A program made the position numbers and the translations under genes. Below the pieces are notes generated by a model that was not told the origin of the DNA, searched no databases, and saw only the letters and a program-made list of their open reading frames with translations. From Geothermobacter hydrogeniphilus (GTDB lineage: Bacteria; Desulfobacterota; Desulfuromonadia; Desulfuromonadales; Geothermobacteraceae), in assembly GCF_002898515.1 (NCBI RefSeq), contig NZ_PPFX01000038.1:1-40027 (forward strand): DNA of 40,027 nt, given 5' to 3'. Position 1 is the stretch's first letter; every line of letters starts with the position of its first letter. Below, piece by piece: positions 7,047 through 15,399 of the stretch.

Positions 7047-9137
7047 TTAAACAATCTCATCCTGAATCCGGGTATCAAACACCCGCCGGCTTTTTCGTTC
7101 CGAGCGCGGCAGCTCCCCGTAGTCGACCAGCTCAATATCCACCGAGACCAGCAGCTGTTTCTTGATCTGGTGGACGGCCTCGTGGATCAGTTCCGCGCCC
7201 CGCTCCCGGCTGACCCCCTCGGCTCGTTCGACGACCAGGCGCATATGGTCGCGTCCCGAACTTTCACCGCGGGTCAGGTGGATCTGGTATTCCGACCCCA
7301 GGCCGGGGACCGCGGAGAGGATGGTGTCGATGCTTGAGGGGTAGATGTTGACGCCGCGGAATTTGATCGTGTCGTCGGAGCGGCCCTTGATCCGCGAATG
7401 TCTGGGCAGCAGGGAACCGCAGGCGCACCTGCCGGGGATGATACGGGTGATGTCGCGGGTCCGGTAGCGGATCAGCGGCGCGCCCTCCTTGGCCAGGGTG
7501 GTGACCACCATTTCGCCCCATTCGCCCTCCGGGACCGGCTGCAGGGTCTCGGGGTCAAGGATTTCGAGGATGTAGTAATCTCCCCAGTAGTGGATGCAGT
7601 CATGCTCGCCGCACTCGATCCCGGTGCCCGGGCCATAGAGCTCGGTCAGGCCGGTGATGTCAAACAGCTCGGCCCCGCCGAACAGTTCGGAGATCTTGCG
7701 GCGCATCGAACGGCTGGAGCGTTCGGAGCCGTAGATGATCTTGTTGACCGCGATCTTGTCGGCGATGCCGCGATGGTGAATCTCTTCGGCCATCAGCAGC
7801 GCCATCGAGGCGGTGGAGCAGAAGACCGTCGACTGGAAATCGAGCAGGAACTGGATCTGCATATCGATATTGCCGGGACCGACCGGCACCGCCAGGGCGC
7901 CGACCTTTTCACAGCCGAGCTGAAAGCCCATCCCCGCCGTCCAGACGCCGTAGCCGACCGCGATCTGTACCCGGTCGAGGGGCGTCACCCCGGCCATCTG
8001 GTAGCAGCGGGCGAAGAACCGGGTCCAGTCATCAAGGTCCTTCTGGGTGTAGCACAGCACTTTGCGTTTGCCGGTGGTGCCGGAGCTGGCATGGACACGT
8101 ACGACCTGTTCAAAGGGCACCGAGCGCAGGGGGAAGGGGTAGCCTTCACGCAGGTCGTCGGCGGTGGTGAAGGGCAGCCGCCGCAGGTCATCGAGGGATT
8201 GGATGCTGTCCGGGGTTATCCCGGCCTGATCGAGTCTGTTTCGATAAAAGGCGCTGCCCTCAAAGGCGTGGCGGACGGTCCACTGCAGGCCGCGCAGCTG
8301 GTGGTCCTTGAGTTCTTCTTCCGAGTTAAACTCCGGCATGAAATTCTGTTGGCGCATATCAGGTTTCTCCAGACGGATATTGGTCAGGCCGGCCGCCCCC
8401 AGGCGGCTGGCGGCCGGATTGCTGTTGCTGGCGGAGCCGAGGAAGGCCGCGCGCAAAACCGGGTCGCCCAGCAGTTCGCGGGCAGCCCCTTTTTCGATCA
8501 CCCGGCCGTTGGCCAGCAGGCAGGCGTTGTCTGCCGCCGACAGGGCGCGGGCGGCGTTCTGCTCGACCAGCAGGATGCTGGTGCCCGCGCGGGACAGTTG
8601 GTGAATAATGGCAAAGATCTCGTCGGTCATCAATGGCGCCAGGCCGAGGCTCGGTTCGTCGAGCAGCAGCAGTTTCGGTCGGGCCATCAGCGCCCGGCCC
8701 ATCGCCAGCATCTGCTGCTCGCCGCCGGAGAGAGTGCCGGCCGGCTGCTCCCGGCGCTCACCCAATTTGGGGAAGCGCTGGTAGATTTCGTCGCAGCGGG
8801 CCCGCAGCTCTTTTCTGCCCGGTTTCTGCACCAGGGCGCCGAGTTCCAGGTTTTCCCGCACGCTGAGATCGGGAAAGACCTCGCGGCCTTCCGGGGAGAG
8901 GGCCAGGCCGTTGCGCACCATCTGCGCCGGGCTGCAGGCAGTGACATCCCTGCTGTCGAGCAGGATGCGTCCCCCGCTCGGGCAGAGAAGGCCCATGATG
9001 CACTTGAGCAGGGTACTCTTGCCGGCCCCGTTGGCGCCGACCAGTGCCAGGGTTTCTCCCGCCGCCATCTCCAGGTCGATGTCGAACAGCGCCTGGGCGG
9101 CGCCGTAATGGGCGTTGAGGTTTTCAATCCTGAGCAT
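7047..9137 (-). CDS. LivF ABC ATPase fused to phenylacetate-CoA ligase (PaaK)
   Basis: One uninterrupted 696-residue frame. Residues 1-235 are a LivF-type ABC ATPase: Walker A GANGAGKST (34-42), signature LSGGEQQ (136-142), Walker B LLLLDEPS (156-163), switch His replaced by Gln in LLVEQN as usual for LivF. After a linker (about 236-260), residues 261-696 are a full-length phenylacetate-CoA ligase: P-loop SSGTTGKRK (351-359), DITGLTELYGPG (near 495), YRTRD and a C-terminal IKGRSDDTIKFRGVNIYP block. The ligase would make aryl-acetyl-CoA from arylacetate, CoA and ATP. At the junction GGAGA lies about nine bases before an in-frame ATG at 8357 (residue 261), so a separate PaaK may also be translated from an internal start. 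It begins two bases after livG. The missing stop codon between the two parts is the unusual point. Confidence 0.88.
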   Translation of the reverse strand: MLRIENLNAHYGAAQALFDIDLEMAAGETLALVGANGAGKSTLLKCIMGLLCPSGGRILLDSRDVTACSPAQMVRNGLALSPEGREVFPDLSVRENLELGALVQKPGRKELRARCDEIYQRFPKLGERREQPAGTLSGGEQQMLAMGRALMARPKLLLLDEPSLGLAPLMTDEIFAIIHQLSRAGTSILLVEQNAARALSAADNACLLANGRVIEKGAARELLGDPVLRAAFLGSASNSNPAASRLGAAGLTNIRLEKPDMRQQNFMPEFNSEEELKDHQLRGLQWTVRHAFEGSAFYRNRLDQAGITPDSIQSLDDLRRLPFTTADDLREGYPFPLRSVPFEQVVRVHASSGTTGKRKVLCYTQKDLDDWTRFFARCYQMAGVTPLDRVQIAVGYGVWTAGMGFQLGCEKVGALAVPVGPGNIDMQIQFLLDFQSTVFCSTASMALLMAEEIHHRGIADKIAVNKIIYGSERSSRSMRRKISELFGGAELFDITGLTELYGPGTGIECGEHDCIHYWGDYYILEILDPETLQPVPEGEWGEMVVTTLAKEGAPLIRYRTRDITRIIPGRCACGSLLPRHSRIKGRSDDTIKFRGVNIYPSSIDTILSAVPGLGSEYQIHLTRGESSGRDHMRLVVERAEGVSRERGAELIHEAVHQIKKQLLVSVDIELVDYGELPRSERKSRRVFDTRIQDEIV

Positions 9138-9139
9138 CT

Positions 9140-9904
9140 TCAGGCCGTCGCCTCCATCTGCCCGAGGTAGGCTTCCAGTACCAGCGGGTTGCTGCGGACC
9201 TCATCCGGGGTGCCGCGGGCGATGCAGCGTCCGCTGTCGAGGACCACGACCTGGTCGGCGATCCCCATCACCAGCTCCATGTCGTGTTCGACCAGCAGCA
9301 GGGTCTGACCGGCGCCGCGCAGTCGCTTCAGCTGCTCGCCGATGGCGGCGGTCTCGTCGGCATTGAGGCCGGCGACCGGCTCATCGAGCAGCACCAGTTG
9401 CGGTTCGGCAACGCAGGCGCGCGCCAGTTCGACCCGTTTCTTGTCACCGTAAGCCAGCACCGCGACCGGCAACCGGGCCTTGTCGGCCAGGCCGAAGCGG
9501 TCGAGGGCCTCAAGGGCGCGCAGTTTCAGCTGGCGTTCACGATGCCGCAGGTAGGGCAGTCGCAGCATCGCCATGGTCAGCGAGCGGCCTGCCTCGCAGG
9601 TCAGGCCGGTAAGGACATTGTCGAGCACCGAGAGACGCGGAAAGAGTTTCAGGTTCTGAAAGGTGCGGGCGATGCCGAGGCGGGCAATGGCATGCGGCGG
9701 TCGCCCCACCAGCTGCTGTGCAGCAAAGCGGATCGACCCCGAGGTCGGCTCCAGAACCCCGGTGACACAGTTGATCAGGGTGCTTTTTCCCGCGCCGTTC
9801 GGGCCGATCAGGGCTGTCACCCGACCGCGCGGCACGGAAAAACAGACACGGTCGAGGGCCGGCAGACCGCCGAATTTTTTGCTGACCTCGTCAAGATGCA
9901 GCAT
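9140..9904 (-). CDS. livG: branched-chain-type ABC transporter ATP-binding protein LivG
   Basis: 254 residues with Walker A GPNGAGKST (about 33-41), the Q-loop NLKLFPRLSV typical of LivG, signature LAYGDKKRVELARA (about 149-162) in which LivG-type Tyr-Gly replaces the common Ser-Gly-Gly, Walker B LVLLDEP and switch His in LLVEHDMEL. It powers import together with the LivF half of the next gene. Its ATG at 9904 lies inside the end of livM (14-bp overlap) and it ends two bases before livF, so the run is tightly coupled. Confidence 0.93.
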   Translation of the reverse strand: MLHLDEVSKKFGGLPALDRVCFSVPRGRVTALIGPNGAGKSTLINCVTGVLEPTSGSIRFAAQQLVGRPPHAIARLGIARTFQNLKLFPRLSVLDNVLTGLTCEAGRSLTMAMLRLPYLRHRERQLKLRALEALDRFGLADKARLPVAVLAYGDKKRVELARACVAEPQLVLLDEPVAGLNADETAAIGEQLKRLRGAGQTLLLVEHDMELVMGIADQVVVLDSGRCIARGTPDEVRSNPLVLEAYLGQMEATA

Positions 9905-10889
9905 TTTTCTGTCCCTTCAGAACCCATCGATTTCTGATCATTTCATACAGCCCGGTCATCAGGCCGCGGGGCAGAAACATCAGGATCAGGACCAGCACCA
10001 GGCCGTGAACAAGATCCTTGTAGTTTTCAAAGACATCGATCCATTCCGGCAGCAGGGTCAGCAATCCGGCGCCGATCAGCGATCCCCAGATTGATCCCAT
10101 GCCGCCGACCACGACCATGATCGCCAGGTCGGTCGAGGCGAAAATGTCGAAGGAATCGGGGCTGATGAAACTGTAGCAATGGGCAAACAGGCTGCCGGCA
10201 ATCGAGGCGAAGACCGCCGAGAGGACAAAGACCTTGATCTTGGCGCGCCGGGTATCGACACCCAGCGCGGCGGCGGCCGTTTCATCCCCGGCCAGCGCCG
10301 CCAGGCCGCGACCGACCCCGCTGCGCACCAGGTTCAGGGCCAGCAGCAGCGCCAGCAGGGCAAAACTCCAGAGCAGGTAGTGCAGGCGGACTTCATCATC
10401 GAAGACAAAACCGCCGATGCTCAGGAAGGGGATGCCGGGAAAACCGCTCGGGCCGCCGGTGACCTGGTCCCACTGCAGCATGACGGTGTGGACGACGATG
10501 TTGCCGCCGAGGGTGGCCATGGCCAGGTAGTGGCCACTGAGGCGCAGGGTCGGAACCCCGACCAGCAGCGCCACCAGGGCGACCAGCAGCGCCACGCCGG
10601 CCATGGCCGGCCAGGCGGGCAGGCCGAAGGTCACGGTCGCAATCGCCGAACCGTAGGCGCCGAGGCCGAAGAAGGCCGCGTGGCCCAGCGAAATCTGCCC
10701 GGCGTAGCCGATGAACAGGTTGAGCCCGACGACGATGATTACGTAGATGGCAATCAGGTTGGTCAGACCGAGGGTGTAGGGGTTGTCTTCAAACAGCGGG
10801 AACAGAACCAGCGCCAGGGTCAGGCCGGTGACCGTCAGGCCGGTACGATGCAGGTAGATAAAATAGAGAATTTTCTCTTTGGCGGTCAT
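9891..10889 (-). CDS. livM: branched-chain-type ABC transporter permease LivM
   Basis: 332 residues with about nine to ten membrane segments and the LivM-family motifs GYAGQISLGHAAFFGLGAY (about 64-82), SGHYLAMATLGG and the cytoplasmic EAA-like stretch LAALAGDETAAAALGVDTRRAKIKVF (about 205-230). It pairs with LivH to form the importer channel. It overlaps the iorB stop by four bases at its start, which places the oxidoreductase genes physically inside the transporter operon. Confidence 0.93.
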   Translation of the reverse strand: MTAKEKILYFIYLHRTGLTVTGLTLALVLFPLFEDNPYTLGLTNLIAIYVIIVVGLNLFIGYAGQISLGHAAFFGLGAYGSAIATVTFGLPAWPAMAGVALLVALVALLVGVPTLRLSGHYLAMATLGGNIVVHTVMLQWDQVTGGPSGFPGIPFLSIGGFVFDDEVRLHYLLWSFALLALLLALNLVRSGVGRGLAALAGDETAAAALGVDTRRAKIKVFVLSAVFASIAGSLFAHCYSFISPDSFDIFASTDLAIMVVVGGMGSIWGSLIGAGLLTLLPEWIDVFENYKDLVHGLVLVLILMFLPRGLMTGLYEMIRNRWVLKGQKNAAS

Positions 10890-11392
10890 TGGTTGCGATT
10901 CAATCCCTGATGAAACGCTTCAAGGTTCTGCCGGACAAATTTCCGCGGCGCCAGCTGCCGGATCGCCGTTTCACATTCTTCGACACTGCAGAACAGCGCC
11001 TGCTGCCTGACCGCCAGCCCGAGCAGCACCAGGTTGGCCAGCACCGCGTTGCCCAGATCGCGGGCGATCGCCGAGGCGTCGATCCGGTCTCCCGGCCCCG
11101 CGCTGGCGGCGTTGAGATAGAGCCTGCCCTCCGGCTTGAGCAGCGCCCGGTGAACCGACAGGTTCTCCTCCCACAGCAGCAGACCCAGGTCCGCCTGCCC
11201 GGCGCGGATCAGCGGACTGGCGAAGTTGCCGACCTTGATGGTCGAGAGGACGGTGCCGCCGCGCTGGGCCATGCCGTGGGTTTCGGAGGTCAGCACCGGG
11301 AGGCCCCGATTGACAGCCGCCTGGGCGATGACCCGGGTCAGGAACAGCACCCCCTGGCCGCCGATGCCGCTGACGATGATCTGCTGTTTCAT
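10886..11392 (-). CDS. iorB: indolepyruvate:ferredoxin oxidoreductase beta subunit
   Basis: 168 residues of the pyruvate ferredoxin/flavodoxin oxidoreductase gamma-type domain: IVSGIGGQGVLFLTRVIAQAA near the N-terminus and SETHGMAQRGGTV (about 37-49), both diagnostic. With IorA it oxidises arylpyruvates (from Trp, Phe, Tyr) to aryl-acetyl-CoA, reducing ferredoxin, in the cytoplasm. The ATG at 11392 overlaps the iorA stop (ATGA) and GGGGAGG precedes it within iorA; longer in-frame starts are not used because they would read through iorA's ferredoxin domain out of frame. Confidence 0.92.
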   Translation of the reverse strand: MKQQIIVSGIGGQGVLFLTRVIAQAAVNRGLPVLTSETHGMAQRGGTVLSTIKVGNFASPLIRAGQADLGLLLWEENLSVHRALLKPEGRLYLNAASAGPGDRIDASAIARDLGNAVLANLVLLGLAVRQQALFCSVEECETAIRQLAPRKFVRQNLEAFHQGLNRNQ

Positions 11393-13212
11393 TCCTCCCC
11401 CTCCCTGATGATCGCGTCGACCGGGCAGACCGGAATGCAGGTGCCGCAGCCGATGCAGCGGTCCGGGTTGACCCGGGCGATATTCTGTTCGCTGTCCATC
11501 GACAACGCCGGGCATTCAAAGGCGTCGACGCATCTGCGGCAGCCCACGCAGCTCTCTTTGATGCTCACTTGCCAGCTCGGCTGGGCCTTGCGGACCGCGG
11601 GGTCCATGATGCAGCCATGCCGCGAGATCAGCACCGCCACGCCGCCCCGGTCACTGCGAATGTAGCTGTCGGCCTGCCTGAGCAGCTGTTCGAGACGCGG
11701 CTTGTCGTAGGGGTCGCAGATTTCCAGGAAATCGACCCCGCTGGCCCTGACCAGGGGTTCGATGGCCACCGCCCGGGTCTTTCGGCCGTCCGCGGCGAGG
11801 CCCAGGTGCGGTACCGGCTGACCGCCGGTCATGGCGGTGGTGGCGTTGTCGAGGATCACGACGATGATGCGTGCCTGCTGGATCACGGCGTTGATCAGCG
11901 CCGGGATGCCGGCATGGAAGAAGGTCGAGTCGCCGATGGTGACGACAATGGTCGGAAATTCGCCGTCCTGGGCATATGACTGGTAGAAGCCGACTCCCTG
12001 GCTGATGCAGGCCCCCATGCAGTGAACGGTATCGACCGCGCCCAGGTTCAGCCCCAGGGTGTAGCAGCCGATATCCGAAGGAAAGATGCCCTTGGGAAAA
12101 CACTGCCTGATGCTGTAGAACGCGGCGCGATGTGGACAGCCGGGGCAGAGCGAGGGGCGCTGACCGCGCTTTTGCGCCGGCAGCTCCGGCGGCGCGGGCA
12201 GGTCGAGAAACTCGGCCAGAACCCGGTGAATGATGTCCGGGGTCAGCTCCCCCTCGCGCGGAACGGCGCCGCCCTGCTTGCCGACCGTGCCGGGGTGGGC
12301 GAGTTGCAGCTCGATGACCGGGTAGGTTTCTTCCAGCACCAGCACCCGGCTGTAGTCCCGCCGCAACCGGGCGCTGAACTCGGGATTGAGCGGGTAGGGC
12401 ATCAGCACCTGGAAAAGGTCGACCCGGCCGTTCAGGTTCAGTTCGTCCAGCAGGTCGACCAGGTGAGCGTAGGCGATCCCTGAAGCGACCAGCGCGACGC
12501 GCGGCCGGCTACCGTCCCCCTTCGTCAGGCGTGGCTGCAGCCCCGGTTCGCGGGCGATTTTCTCCAGGTTGGCGTTGAGCCTGCGGTGCAGCGGGGGGAG
12601 AAAGGCCGGGGTCGCCGCCCAGCGGGTCGGATCTTTCTCAAAGTTGGCGCCACGCTCCAGTTTGAGTGGCTTCTGCCGCTCAACATTCTGGCGTGAATGG
12701 CAGATGCGGGTGGTCGGCCGCAGCACCAGGTTCATTTCATACTTTTCCGACAGCTCAAAGGCCTGCGGTACCAGTTCTTTTGCTTCAGCCGGGCTGGCGG
12801 GGTCGAGGACCGGGACCCGGGCCTGCAGGCAGAAGAGGCGGGTATCCTGCTCATTCTGCGAACTGTGCGGGCCGGGGTCGTCGGCGACGATGGTCAGCAT
12901 CCCGCCCTTGACGCCCAGGTAGGCGGTGCGCATGAAGGGGTCGGCGGCGACGTTGAGGCCGACCTGTTTCATCACCGCTACCGAGCGCTTGCCGGTATAG
13001 CTGGCAGCCAGGGCGACCTCGAAGGCAATCTTCTCATTCACCGACCATTCGATGTGCAGTGGCTCCGCGGCCTGCTCCCGGTGATCGATGACCGCCTGCA
13101 GGATCTCGGTTGACGGGGTGCCGGGATAGGCGGCGGCGATCTGGCAGCCGGCTTCGATCAGCCCCCGGCCGATGGCTTCGTTGCCCATCAGCAGTTCGAT
13201 CTGTTGTTTCAT
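11389..13212 (-). CDS. iorA: indolepyruvate:ferredoxin oxidoreductase alpha subunit
   Basis: 607 residues, the usual size of IorA. The N-terminal part (GNEAIGRGLIEAG, AAYPGTPSTEI) is the pyrimidine-binding/oxidoreductase domain; the thiamine-diphosphate domain follows at about 360-520 with CPGCPHR, GDSTFFHAG and DNATTAMTGGQP; two [4Fe-4S] motifs close the protein, CVGCRRC...CP (about 552-565) and CIGCGTCIPVCP (about 583-594). It decarboxylates arylpyruvates to aryl-acetyl-CoA using CoA and ferredoxin. The ATG at 13212 has GGGGAGG eleven bases upstream, inside the end of livH, and lies 5 bp after its stop. Position between livH and livM indicates co-expression with the importer. Confidence 0.94.
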   Translation of the reverse strand: MKQQIELLMGNEAIGRGLIEAGCQIAAAYPGTPSTEILQAVIDHREQAAEPLHIEWSVNEKIAFEVALAASYTGKRSVAVMKQVGLNVAADPFMRTAYLGVKGGMLTIVADDPGPHSSQNEQDTRLFCLQARVPVLDPASPAEAKELVPQAFELSEKYEMNLVLRPTTRICHSRQNVERQKPLKLERGANFEKDPTRWAATPAFLPPLHRRLNANLEKIAREPGLQPRLTKGDGSRPRVALVASGIAYAHLVDLLDELNLNGRVDLFQVLMPYPLNPEFSARLRRDYSRVLVLEETYPVIELQLAHPGTVGKQGGAVPREGELTPDIIHRVLAEFLDLPAPPELPAQKRGQRPSLCPGCPHRAAFYSIRQCFPKGIFPSDIGCYTLGLNLGAVDTVHCMGACISQGVGFYQSYAQDGEFPTIVVTIGDSTFFHAGIPALINAVIQQARIIVVILDNATTAMTGGQPVPHLGLAADGRKTRAVAIEPLVRASGVDFLEICDPYDKPRLEQLLRQADSYIRSDRGGVAVLISRHGCIMDPAVRKAQPSWQVSIKESCVGCRRCVDAFECPALSMDSEQNIARVNPDRCIGCGTCIPVCPVDAIIREGEE

Positions 13213-13217
13213 CTTGG

Positions 13218-14087
13218 TTATGACCTCCCCAACAGCCCTTTCGGGCGGATAAACAGCACCAGCAGCAGCACGACGAAGGCCACCACGTCCTTGTAGGCGC
13301 TCGACAGGTAGCCGGCTGACAGCGATTCCAGCAGCCCGAGGCCGACGCCGCCGAGAATGGCCCCGGGGAAGGAGCCGAACCCGCCGAGGATGGCGGCGGC
13401 GAATCCCTTCAATCCGAGCAGTACGCCGACATCGTAGCTGAGGGTGGTGATCGGTGTGACCAGCACGCCGGCCAGACCGCCGAGGGCGCCGGCCAGCGCG
13501 TAGCTGGTCATCCTGATCCTCCCCGGCGGGATGCCGACCACCGCAGCGGCGGTCGGGTTGCTGGCGACGGCGCGCATCGACAGCCCCAGCGAGGTGCGGT
13601 AAAAAAACCAGGTCAGCAGGCCGATGGCGACACAGGTCAGCAGCAGCAGCCACAGGGCCTGGGGAAGAACCGTCGCTCCGAGGATGCTGATTGGTTCATC
13701 CGGGGTCAACGGGGGCAGGGCCATGCGGTTTTTGCCCCAGATCAGCTTCATGACCCCGCGCAGGATAATCGACAGGCCGACGGTCAGGAAAATCAGCACC
13801 AGGTGATGGTCGGAGCGCGCCGGCCGCAGGCCGACCCGTTCGACCAGCATCGCCAGCAGTGCCACCCCGGTCACCGCCAGCAGCAGACCCGGCACCATCG
13901 GCAACCCGGCGGCAAACAGGGCCGAGAACATCAGCATGCCGCCGAGCGAAACGAAATCGACCTGGACGAAATTGACAATCCCCATGGTGTTGCTGACAAC
14001 ACAGAACCCGAGTGCGATCAGGGCGTAGACCGCCCCACTGGTGAGGCCGGAGAAGATGAATTGCAGCAGGTCCTGGGTGGTGTGCAC
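13218..14087 (-). CDS. livH: branched-chain-type ABC transporter permease LivH
   Basis: 289 residues, about eight membrane segments, with LivH landmarks SGLTSGAVYALIALGF (14-29), GIVNFVQVDFVSLGGM (about 36-51) and RAVASNPTAAAVVGI (about 172-186). First gene of the liv-ior operon. The start is GTG at 14087 with GGGAG nine bases ahead; the same site is half of a small hairpin (GGAGA-AAA-TCTCC) that could mask the ribosome site, an observation only. A 51-bp MITE derivative lies in the leader. Confidence 0.92.
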   Translation of the reverse strand: MHTTQDLLQFIFSGLTSGAVYALIALGFCVVSNTMGIVNFVQVDFVSLGGMLMFSALFAAGLPMVPGLLLAVTGVALLAMLVERVGLRPARSDHHLVLIFLTVGLSIILRGVMKLIWGKNRMALPPLTPDEPISILGATVLPQALWLLLLTCVAIGLLTWFFYRTSLGLSMRAVASNPTAAAVVGIPPGRIRMTSYALAGALGGLAGVLVTPITTLSYDVGVLLGLKGFAAAILGGFGSFPGAILGGVGLGLLESLSAGYLSSAYKDVVAFVVLLLVLFIRPKGLLGRS

Positions 14088-14104
14088 GGAGATTTTCTCC
14101 CTGT

Positions 14105-14155
14105 CCTGAATCAGTGGCTTGTGCTGTCCACCGACAAGGGACTTACTGATTCAGG
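14105..14155 (-). mobile_element. MITE copy 2: 51-bp internal-deletion derivative
   Basis: Both ends are CCTGAATCAGT / ACTGATTCAGG. On the minus strand the first 40 bases match the left arm of the full element (through CAGCACAAG), then it jumps straight to the right terminal repeat, losing about 111 bp. Perfect 5-bp duplication CCTGT at 14100-14104 and 14156-14160. It lies in the leader of the liv-ior operon. Confidence 0.85.
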
Positions 14156-14169
14156 CCTGTAAAAGGGCT

Positions 14170-14198
14170 AGGGTAGGGTACACGGATTGGAAGGTCAA
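14170..14198 (-). promoter_or_regulatory. candidate promoter of the liv-ior operon
   Basis: On minus: TTGACC (14193-14198), 17-bp spacer, TACCCT (14170-14175). The -35 is good and the -10 is moderate. It would start a transcript about 75 bp ahead of livH, running through the short MITE. Confidence 0.4.
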
Positions 14199-14336
14199 GA
14201 AAACAACCCTCTGTTTGTCGCGGGATTGTTCAGCGGGTGAAGGTCTTTTCGCTTCAACAAACCTCCAGCGGCGTCATTTTTCTGCGGCATCAATGGGGTC
14301 TGTTGCCCCGGGAGATCATGTTCAAACGGACTGCAA

Positions 14337-14699
14337 TCAATGGATGGCTTCGCCCGCCCGCTGTTTTTCAACCTGCTGCCAGCCCTTGGCCCGCATGCAG
14401 ACGCGGAAGGCGCTTCGGGCGGCCCTGACGTAGCCCGGATAGTCGTAGTAGCTGTAGCCGAAGCTGTGGCGGTAGGCAAAGGGGTAGCCATAGTAGTAGG
14501 GCCGGTTGTAGTATCTGCCGTAATAGGGTGGATAATCGACGCTGTGCCAGGTTTCGTCCTGGACGATCTCGTCGCAGGTTCTCTCGGCCTGCAGGCGTTC
14601 TTTCTCCCCCAGTCCTGACGGATGCTGCCAGGTCAGGTAACTGCCCCCGGAGCAGGCCGTAAGCAGCAATGCCAGTAACAGCGGCGTGATGTTTTTCAT
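14337..14699 (-). CDS. small Tyr-rich lipoprotein
   Basis: 120 residues with a lipoprotein signal: short hydrophobic core and lipobox LLTAC, giving Cys19 or so as the lipidated residue. The middle (about 55-95) is a tyrosine-rich run with repeated YY, PYYYGYP and GYSYYDYPGY segments; two Cys occur outside the lipobox, in RTCDEI and FRVCMRAKGW. The latter motif, C-M-R-A-K-G-W, is common near the end of small envelope lipoproteins of unknown role. GGAGG lies eight bases before the ATG at 14699. Divergent from yaeQ. Function unknown. Confidence 0.75.
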   Translation of the reverse strand: MKNITPLLLALLLTACSGGSYLTWQHPSGLGEKERLQAERTCDEIVQDETWHSVDYPPYYGRYYNRPYYYGYPFAYRHSFGYSYYDYPGYVRAARSAFRVCMRAKGWQQVEKQRAGEAIH

Positions 14700-14835
14700 C
14701 GCAGTACCTCCACGGTAGAGATAAAGAACCGACATTTCGCCCGGCTTTCGTTTGTTTCCATTGTACCGCGGATGGTGGATGTGGTGCTGTGGTAGAGTCC
14801 CCGTGCAAGTGAGACCCTCTGAAAAAGGAGTCCCG

Positions 14836-15384
14836 ATGGCCCTGACCGCCACCATCTTTAAAGTATCCCTCTCCATCTCTGATATGGACCGCAATCATTA
14901 CGCCGAGTACCCACTGACCCTGGCGCGCCATCCTTCCGAAACCGACGAACGGATGATGGCGCGGCTGCTGGCTTTTGCTCTCCATGCCGATGAGCGGCTT
15001 GAATTTACCCGGGGATTGTGCGTCGATGATGAGCCGGCCCTGTGGCTGAAAAGCCTGACCGGGGAGATCGAACTGTGGATCGAGGTCGGCCTGCCGGACG
15101 AACGTCGGCTGCGCAAAGCCTGCGGGCGGGCGGACAAGGTTGTCCTCTACTGCTATGGCGGCCGTGCCGTCGATCTCTGGTGGCAGCGCAACCAGGCCGC
15201 CCTGCAGCGTTACGCCAACCTGGCGGTGATCGAGCTGCCAGCCGAGGCGACACAGGCGCTGGCCGCGCTGGCCGCGCGCGGCATGCAACTGCAGGTCAGC
15301 ATCCAGGACGGTGGGATATGGCTGAGCAATGAATCGGAGACCCTCGCCATCTCCCCGCGGCCGCGCAAGCAGGCTGCGCACTGA
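14836..15384 (+). CDS. yaeQ: YaeQ family protein
   Basis: 182 residues, the typical YaeQ length, starting MALTATIFKVSLSISDMDRN and carrying the conserved HPSETDERMMARLLAFAL (about 35-52) and the acidic-active-site-like GEIELWIEVGLPDERRL (about 76-92). YaeQ has a restriction-endonuclease-like (PD-(D/E)XK) fold; E. coli YaeQ was once linked to RfaH suppression, but its role is not settled. GGAG precedes the ATG at 14836. The stop codon TGA at 15382 lies inside ACTGATTCAG, a solo copy of the MITE terminal repeat. Confidence 0.9.
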   Translation: MALTATIFKVSLSISDMDRNHYAEYPLTLARHPSETDERMMARLLAFALHADERLEFTRGLCVDDEPALWLKSLTGEIELWIEVGLPDERRLRKACGRADKVVLYCYGGRAVDLWWQRNQAALQRYANLAVIELPAEATQALAALAARGMQLQVSIQDGGIWLSNESETLAISPRPRKQAAH

Positions 15385-15389
15385 TTCAG
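15380..15389. repeat. solo MITE terminal repeat (ACTGATTCAG)
   Basis: Ten bases identical to the right end of the MITE, next to the intact copy at 15400. With the left end of that copy it forms a perfect 13-bp stem (GCACTGATTCAG.. / CTGAATCAGTGC) around an 11-base loop. It carries the yaeQ stop codon. It may be the remnant of an older excised or deleted element. Confidence 0.5.
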
Positions 15390-15399
15390 CTCAAAAAGA

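Noticed and set aside
13213-13653. Longer iorA start inside livH
   Set aside because: The extra residues are an out-of-frame reading of livH; the proper start has GGGGAGG and aligns with IorA proteins.
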